Of a stretch of 64,000 nt of DNA, positions 57,443-64,000 are shown in pieces; within the stretch, counting starts at the first letter, position 1, and every line of letters starts with the position of its first letter. A program made the translations under genes and the position numbers. The stretch is from Phialocephala subalpina (Eukaryota; Ascomycota; Leotiomycetes; Helotiales; Mollisiaceae). The stretch spans positions 917,453-981,452 of the forward strand of contig FJOG01000007.1 of the NCBI GenBank assembly GCA_900073065.1, written 5' to 3'. Under the pieces are notes generated by a model. It was not told the DNA's origin. It worked only from the letters and a program-made list of their open reading frames with translations, and did no database searches.

Positions 57443-58552
57443 ACTCAATTAAGGTTTCTGAATCATGACTCAGGTTCATAACGGTCATCGACTCTGAACA
57501 CCACCCTCTGTTACCTTCCTGCAGACTTCAGTCCCAAAACTGAAAGTCTTGTTACTGTCACCGGCTGATTTCAAACATGAATCAAGTGTATGACGCAATT
57601 TTCTTGTAGACCTACACATCGTCAAGATAGGGAAAGGCGTCCCACGAGCATACCCATTTACACCCATTGCTTGGGTTACACAGGAACAGGGGCGGTTCAA
57701 GCGAAAGGTTTGCCAATGCCACTTTCGGCACACGTGATTCATGGCACTTTTTGAACTCCGAAAAGGCGTACAGGCACTAGAGTACTTTGGGACATTTGAA
57801 GCAAGCAACTGGCGGGATAGGCTACGTTGATGGTCGAAAAGACTTGAAAAAGAAATAGGGAGTGGCTGCGCATACGGAGGTAAAGCTATCACGTGATATA
57901 TGCATGCCATCTCGACAGGATTGCTTTCCTGGTTCGTCGAGGACACGAGGAAAAGACAGTTTGTAAACCATAGCAATCCGAAAACAGAGAGTGAGATGGA
58001 AAGCCACGATGCTGGAATTCTATGTAGCTGACTCGGACTTCCCCATTCTGTCATCCGTTGGGCTATGTTGAAGGAGAAGGATCTTAGCAGGTTGAATTAA
58101 GATAGGAAACAAGAATTCGTGACCTAAAAGACAGCGATTTGAATCTCAGGATACTTCATAGATATCATAGTGTTCAACTCCTTTGTCGAGCTCAATAGAG
58201 CCTGTATGTCCAACCTCGAGGGCCAACCAGCAATAGTGGGATGAACCTAGAATCAAAAGTGAGAGCAAATACAGACTTCTGCCCAAAACTTCAGCTCGGG
58301 ATCATTGAAAGGAAGCTCGCAAAGATATAAATTTCTCGCAAGCTGAAACGGAGCAAAATCTAAGCCGCAAACGTGGGTGAAATCCGGTCCGGTCTCCGAA
58401 AAGTCTCCACATTTCACGTGGTTGCTCATATCAGCGCGAATCTCGACCTCATCTTCATCCTCGAGAAACAACTTGCGCCAACTCACAACACTTGCTCCAG
58501 ATACCTTTGACCTTCCTAACTTCTACCTTAATAACTTCCCCCCTCTACAGTC
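57443..58552. other. intergenic, no gene supported
   Basis: A 189-codon minus frame exists (58054-57485) but shows no domain, splice structure or plausible composition. It contains the promoter of the FSH hydrolase. Confidence 0.4.
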
Positions 58553-59356
58553 ATGTCTTTTCCAATGGAAGCGCTGCCCAGGATCGCCTGCTTCCATGGC
58601 GGCGGATCAACAGGTCCTATCTTCGAAGTGCAATGCGAGCAACTCATCTCCCAACTTTCATCAACATTCGAGTTCGTCTTCTTCAACGCGCCCTTCTATC
58701 GGGATGCTGGTCCGGGGGTGTTACCATTCTTTGTGCCTGAGAAGTGGGGTCCATATCGAACATGGTTTACCAGGGACGAAAACGATGAGGAAAGAGGCGA
58801 TGGAAGAGGAAAAGACGGAAAGGGCGAAGGTGGAATTGAACGAGTCTTGAAGCTTCTCTCCGAGGCAGGAGATGGAGGAGAGTGGGTTGGATGTCTGGGA
58901 TTCAGTCAGGGTACGAGAGTCGTTGGAGGACTGTTGCTGGATCAGCAACGGAGGAAGGAATTGGGTCTACCAAAGGCGGAGGGAGATATCGACTTCAAAT
59001 TTGGAGTCCTTTGTATGGGAGGAGCTGCGCCTATGGTGTCCGATATCTCCTACAGTAAGTTTCATGGCAGAATGTATATCAGTCGCCTGTGAGACATGCT
59101 GAGGTGAGCATTGACTGACGACGATACAGTGGCCGAGGACGATGGTGTCATTAACACTCCGACTTTCCATCTTCATGGCACCAAGGACTTCCAATATGAC
59201 AACGGCAAGAAGCAAATGAAGACGTACTACGATGCCAGCAAGGTTACAGTACTGGATATCGACTATCATCATGCTATGCCATGGCACAGAGCAGACTTGG
59301 TTAAGTTTGCCGATATGATGAGACAGATTTACAAGGATACGAGACCGAAGAAATGA
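58553..59356 (+). CDS. FSH-family serine hydrolase (alpha/beta fold)
   Basis: Two exons, 58553-59054 and 59130-59356, in phase, 242 residues. The N-terminal strand leads to FHGGGSTG, the oxyanion region of the FSH1/DUF341 family. The nucleophile elbow is GFSQG with Ser118; the Asp is in HGTKDF and the His in YHHAMPW. An Asp/Gly/Glu-rich insert lies at about residues 75-95. The family includes yeast Fsh1-3 and esterases that release products from fungal polyketide synthases. No synthase is nearby here, so a general esterase role is as likely. It is convergent with a FAD monooxygenase gene. Confidence 0.85.
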
Positions 59357-59503
59357 GTGATGGACATTTAGGAAGCCAGTTTGGGTAATGGAGTTGAAGG
59401 GCATGGAAGAACGCGGCATGAACACTCGTCATTTTACATTTTAGCGCTGCTTTTGGCACATAGACATTGGTTGTGAAGCAAATTCTGATGTTCAACTCTT
59501 TCT

Positions 59504-60879
59504 TCATTCCTTCTTCAGAGCATCGGCTATCTTTTGTCCTCCAAACTTCATGAACGGTGATTGCATCAACTTTTGCCAATCATGAACCATGGTCATGGTT
59601 CTGACAGACATCTCCACCTCCTCTCCTCCCCGTTTGATCATTTCTTCTTCGTACTCGTTGATGATTTTAGCGAGTTCGTTTTTACCATTGTGTTCTTGAA
59701 TGTTTTTCAACGATTTGACAAGGATAGCTGCATCTCGAATGCTTTGCCCCAGCCCTTGGCCGCGATCTAGTGATTGCATGTCAGGTTCATTCCAGTCTCT
59801 CAAGAAAGTTACTTACAGGGAGGCATAGGATGAGCCGCATCCCCAGCAAGCGTGATTCTTCCATCATGATTGTTCCAAGCTTGTGGTATCCAATAATACA
59901 GTCTATCGTTGAAGAACTTCATATCATCCTCCATCTCCAAGAAGGAGCTTCTCCACGGCTCCGCCAAAGGCACAGACTTGCCCCTCACCCTCTCCACAAT
60001 CTCCTCATTCTCCATCTTCTCAATCCACTTCCCTAGAGTCGAGTTCGCTAGATAGAACTCCCAAGTCGTGGGATCCTCTGGATCAGGGATGTTCGAGACT
60101 GCACCATCAACTTTCCCCGCATCTCGTCACGTGAAGCAGAAAGACTTACTGGCAATCATGTTAAACATCCCCTCAGGATGATACCCAAATGCCACTTGAG
60201 GATCCAGACTCCTCACTCTTCTCGCGACGTCCGGATCCCGATACCTAGCAACCGTAGTATAAAGTTCCAAATCACACATCGTCCTTTTCGCTTTCTCAGC
60301 TCCAAGCAGGCACTCCCTCACCACACTCCTCGTCCCATCCGCCCCAATCACTAAATCACCCTTAACACTCTCCTCCTTTCCTCCAATATCAAACTTTGCG
60401 ACCGCTTCATTGCCCACAAATTCTACACCAGTAAATGCCATCCCATATTTGACCTCAATCCCCTCAGAGCAAAGCTTCCTCATTCGACGTCGAGAGACAT
60501 TGATCGTATCCGGACGAGGAATTGCGTGGATTTTCTCACCGGTAGCAGTGTTGTACACTGGTGTGCTTTCATGGCCGGAAGAAGGGAACACGTGATGTGG
60601 GTCTGTGTAGGCTTCTCGTAGGCGGAAGTAGAGTGGTGGTGGGAGGAGGGATTCGAGGTCGGTGCCTGCGTAGTGGACTCCTAGGGTCCATTCTCGAGTT
60701 CGTGGGTCGTCGGGATTCGAGGTTTCGAAGACGGTGTATTTGATGCCTGCCTGGGAGGCGTAAGCGGAGACAAGGTAAGGAGGAGAGTGGAAAGGGGAAC
60801 TGACGGATTTGAGACCTTGAGCGATCAAGAGACCGGTGATGCCGGCGCCAATGATGAGGACGTGGATGGTTTCTGACAT
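59504..60879 (-). CDS. FAD-dependent aromatic-type monooxygenase
   Basis: A group A flavoprotein hydroxylase of the salicylate-hydroxylase-like type. Exons from 60879: the first encodes MSETIHVLIIGAGITGLLIA (Rossmann GxGxxG). A 54-nt intron (60804-60751) removes what would be an unusual insertion. The second exon has VIGADGTRSVVRE (DG motif); the third holds GRITLAGDAAHPMPP (GD motif binding FAD ribityl); the fourth starts YRGQGLGQSIRDAAI and ends IADALKKE. Total about 415 residues, normal for the family. It needs NAD(P)H and oxygen; the substrate cannot be told. No signal peptide. About 150 bases separate its stop from that of the convergent FSH hydrolase. Confidence 0.85.
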
Positions 60880-61358
60880 TGTGTTCTTGTGAGATTCTTG
60901 GGATTATTGCGACTGTCTTGGAATTTGTTCGCCCATCTAAGATGCAGGTGTGAGGCGTAAGATAAAGCCGGAGACAGCTTCGTCCGCTCATCTCATGCAG
61001 CCAAACTTGAGAATGGTAGAACGGACAAAAACACTTCAACACTTCACTTGAACATAATTATTACTCTTGACTTCTCAGCATTGAGTGCATCCGTCAATAG
61101 GTATCTACAGGTATTGAGAAGGCTGACATGATGCCATCAGTTGTCAGCATTTAGGTGTTCGGACTTTATGTGTCGGGAACATCACCGTCCTCGCCTAAAT
61201 AGGAAGGAGTGGTTCTGTAACCATAATCACGACTTCTTCGCGGAAGTCATGCAAGTAATTAACATGCTCGATTCATTACGGTCCTTGGTTTGACTCCTCT
61301 ACTCCCGCACGGGCATCTCAGCGAATATCAATATGAAAGTTCCCACCCCAAACTCCAT
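60880..61358. other. intergenic, no gene seen
   Basis: Holds the monooxygenase promoter and the 3' flank of the amino acid permease. Confidence 0.4.
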
Positions 61359-63287
61359 TCAATCCTCCCGTGGCTTCCTCGAAAATACATTTCTCGTCCA
61401 CCCATCATCCATCAACGTGCTCACTCTGGCCAACTCGTACCCGCCAATTTTCGGTAAGATCTTTGCCCAGATCAACCAATAAACACCCCCGGCAAGCAAT
61501 ATTCCAATTCCAACAACGCAGTGCAAGTAATAAGGAAGATGTTCGTAAACGTTCTGCCCCGCGGATGGTGGGACAAAAGGAGCTACCACGAGGTAGATGT
61601 TCGATAGTAGGAAGAAGATGGCGATTGGAAGGGTAGCGCGGAACGGTGGGGACCATTGTTGGGGGTTGCGATGGATGGAAAAGGGGTGTAGGTAGAGGTG
61701 TATCAAACCACCTGCCACAAAGACATTGACAACTGCTAGCGGATAGGAGATGACACTGGATGAAGGTATTAGTGAACCCGTTGACAGAGTTTGAGGAGGA
61801 GTGTTTACTTGAGTAGGAAGTTGTACGCATCTCCCGGTGGTGGAGCAAGCATGATGATGACGGAAACGACCCAGTGCTCGAACAGCCCCATGAAGGGAGC
61901 ATCTCGAGGTTTGTTGCTTGCCCAGAGCTTTGAGAAGGGGATGACTCCTTCTCGTCCGATCTCTTGCACCACTGTTCTTGGTTAGCCCTTTGTTCGAAGC
62001 GCCGATTCTTGAAAAACTTACATCGACCTTGGGAGAAAATGACGCTCAGAACGTTTCCGAAAGCAGAAAGGGCAACGAACACAGAGAGGACACGCTCAGC
62101 CCTTGGACCGAACATATTGCGGAAGAATGTTGCAGCCACGATACGGCCGGAGCTGATGATCTCGGCTTTGGGGACAGCTGCGAAGTAGGCAATCTAGGAA
62201 AATTGTCAGTAGTGCGGGGTACGTTTAAGTTTTCGGCTTGACTGACGTTGACGAGCATATAGAGAATTGATACAAGAATAATCGCTGCTGGAGCGGATCT
62301 CTTGAGTGTCCGAACAGCATCCTTGGTTTCAGACAAAGCATAATTGGCGTTGGAGTATCCGATGTACGACCAAATGACGTTGTAAAGTGCAGTGACAACG
62401 CCGTATCTGTAAGATGGTCAGCAATAGTTAAGTCGAAGAGAAGATTTGGCAGAATATACGCGCTACCCGTAGTACCAGCGAACGCATTGCTGAAGTTATC
62501 AGGCTTGTCAATTCGAAGATGTCCTCCAAGAGCAACAAATCCAGAGATGATGATCAAGGCAAGGATCAGCAATTTCACAGTTCCCAAGAAGTTCTGCAAC
62601 CTCAAGCCCCAATTCAAAGCCAATCCGTGGATCAGGAACGCAGTTGTGATGCAGGCGAGTCCAATGCCACGTTGGTTCCATCTGTTGACCTCGACATTGG
62701 CGGCATTCAAAATGTACTCTCCGAAGATGACCGAGTTCGAACCTGCCCATCCGAGCAAGACAACGTACCCCGCATACATAGCAGTGACGAGGAACTTCGG
62801 TTTTCGGTAGACATATTCGAGGTAGTTCTTCTCTCCTCCGTTTCTGGGGATCCCGGTACCAAATTCCATATATACCAGCATACCCGCAAAGCAGATAAGC
62901 ATACCACAAACCCACATCATAAGGGCGAGGCCCACGGACCCAGAGAGCTCAAGGATCGAACTTGGTGTCGCGAAGATACCTGTCCCCACCATACGGTTGA
63001 AGATCAGGAAGACAGCTGAGACCCATCCGATTTGTCGACGAGACTCGCTCGTCCTGTAATTCTCGACATCGCCTAGTTTGGGTGAGAATGTGTCTCCTCA
63101 ATTGGGACAATTAATCCTAGGGAGGTATACCTTCAGCAATAACTGGTTCGAGGACAGCCTCATGTGTAGCATCTTTGATAGGATGCTCAGTGCTAGATTT
63201 CGCATCAGACCCTGATGGCTTGTCTGCAACACGTCCATGGAGGAGTGTATTGCGACCATCACGCAGACGGTCCCGGATTGAAGACAT
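61359..63287 (-). CDS. amino acid permease, MUP1-like (high-affinity methionine type)
   Basis: An APC-superfamily (LAT-like) plasma-membrane amino acid importer. ATG at 63287 starts MSSIRDRLRDGRNTLLHG, a cytoplasmic N terminus. Introns interrupt near 63125, 62465-62407, 62247-62196, 62021-61975 and 61808-61755. TM1 carries the substrate-binding phrase MVGTGIFATPSSILELSG; TM6 is in VVTALYNVIWSYIGYSNANY, and further segments follow (RVLSVFVALSAFGNVLSVIF). The C-terminal half contains YLHPFSIHRNPQQWSPPF and a final TM pair ending KILPKIGGYELARV. Overall sequence and exon order agree with fungal Mup1-type methionine permeases; other neutral amino acids are possible. Confidence 0.87.
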
Positions 63288-64000
63288 TGTATTTGTTGAT
63301 TCAAACCCTGCTCATCCACAACCTTTTGGTGTAACAAAATCAGAAGCCACGCTATTAAGATTAATCACATTAAGTGAAGTTAACAGCAATATCCCAGCGC
63401 CGCGGTCACTAGCCATGATATATGGAAGGAAACAGCAGCAGATGTCAGCACTTGGAAAATGTTCTCTTCGTAATAGAAAATTTGTGCGATTGCGAATATA
63501 TCGTTCAAAAGATGCAATTCTGACCAGTACCAAGAACTGCCTTGTGCACTGCGAATGTCCAGCGTTGATTGGGAGAACCAAGCACATAAGAGGAATGGCC
63601 CGAATCGAGACGTAATTTTTACCACATCGGCCCACTTGGCGAGCCGCTGGTACCAACATACGATCAGTTTAAAACTCGAGTCGTGCTGCGCTATGAGGTT
63701 GCCATGATATTCGCCACGGATATCACAAGCATCACAAGCATCACCCCACTGGATTTTCACTTCCGTCAATACCCGGCGTGGGATGTGCTCGCTTGTTGTT
63801 GCGATGGAAGCCGTGAAAAGGAGAGAGGTTCACGTGACATGTAAGGTGAATATGGAATGACTTCGGTCTCGCCGAATGTGAGGAATTAAAATTGTGTTTG
63901 ATGAATTATTAGTGATCAAGCGTGTGAGCCAGTCTTGGAGGATGAGTACATTGTCTGAATCTTAAAGAGATTTCGTACTCAGACAGCAGCAGCAGCAATA
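63288..64000. other. upstream region of the amino acid permease, no gene seen
   Basis: Seven hundred bases to the window edge. Overlapping short frames on both strands without recognisable features. A short CAG run lies at the very end. Confidence 0.4.

Noticed and set aside
57485..58054. 189-codon minus frame
   Set aside because: No domain, no splice or signal features, and Cys/Ser/Arg-heavy composition as in chance frames.
56081..63287. A secondary-metabolite cluster made of MFS, FSH hydrolase, FAD monooxygenase and permease
   Set aside because: No synthase, synthetase, terpene cyclase or cluster regulator is present; the permease is a MUP1-type nutrient transporter. Mere neighbourhood is the simpler reading.

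Overview
The window reads as a scaffold piece from a filamentous ascomycete (Pezizomycotina; a plant-associated Leotiomycete would fit, but that placement is inference). Signs are short GT-AG introns of roughly 50-75 nt, secreted carbohydrate-active enzymes, Zn2Cys6 and MFS genes, a NACHT-WD40 receptor, and AT-rich tracts full of coding relics whose stops fall at Trp/Gln positions, as repeat-induced point mutation (RIP) produces. A 508-base run of N (39200-39707) sits inside one gene.

1-6.1 kb: two divergent secreted glycoside hydrolases, a TIM-barrel enzyme (minus) and a GH29 alpha-L-fucosidase (plus). The last intron of the fucosidase appears to be of GC-AG type.

6.1-17.4 kb: an 11.3-kb island bounded by two imperfect inverted repeats of about 150 bp that start CAGTCGC and abut TA. 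Inside lie a NACHT-WD40 STAND receptor with 12 near-identical WD40 repeats cut by one TAG, a 5' piece of a Tc1/mariner transposase, the last exon of a single-pass membrane protein with a collagen-like tail, and two strongly decayed genes, one recognisable as an OTT_1508-like deaminase.

17.5-24 kb: a small DUF4267-like membrane protein, a damaged rhamnogalacturonan acetylesterase (CE12), a secreted unknown protein and an unknown two-exon gene.

24-31.8 kb: what looks like an alpha-glucoside/sucrose utilisation cluster, half dead. An intact intracellular GH32 invertase and an intact MAL-activator-like Zn2Cys6 regulator flank a broken sugar permease and a broken GH13 alpha-glucosidase. CreA-type motifs lie in the promoter between invertase and permease.

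31.9-41.3 kb: housekeeping block: NOG2 ribosome-assembly GTPase (with an unusually long 339-nt intron), the mitoribosomal protein Pet123/mS26, an unknown protein, and an MFS drug transporter containing the sequence gap.

41.3-55.4 kb: gene-poor, with several decaying genes (coiled-coil protein, secreted Ser/Thr-rich protein, an unknown protein, amidase, phosphotransferase) around one striking intact gene: a WW-domain protein with a Pro/Gln-rich middle and a repetitive Tyr/Asp/Asn C terminus.

55.4-64 kb: intact metabolic genes: a Bsc6-like MFS transporter, an FSH-family serine hydrolase, a FAD monooxygenase and a MUP1-type amino acid permease.
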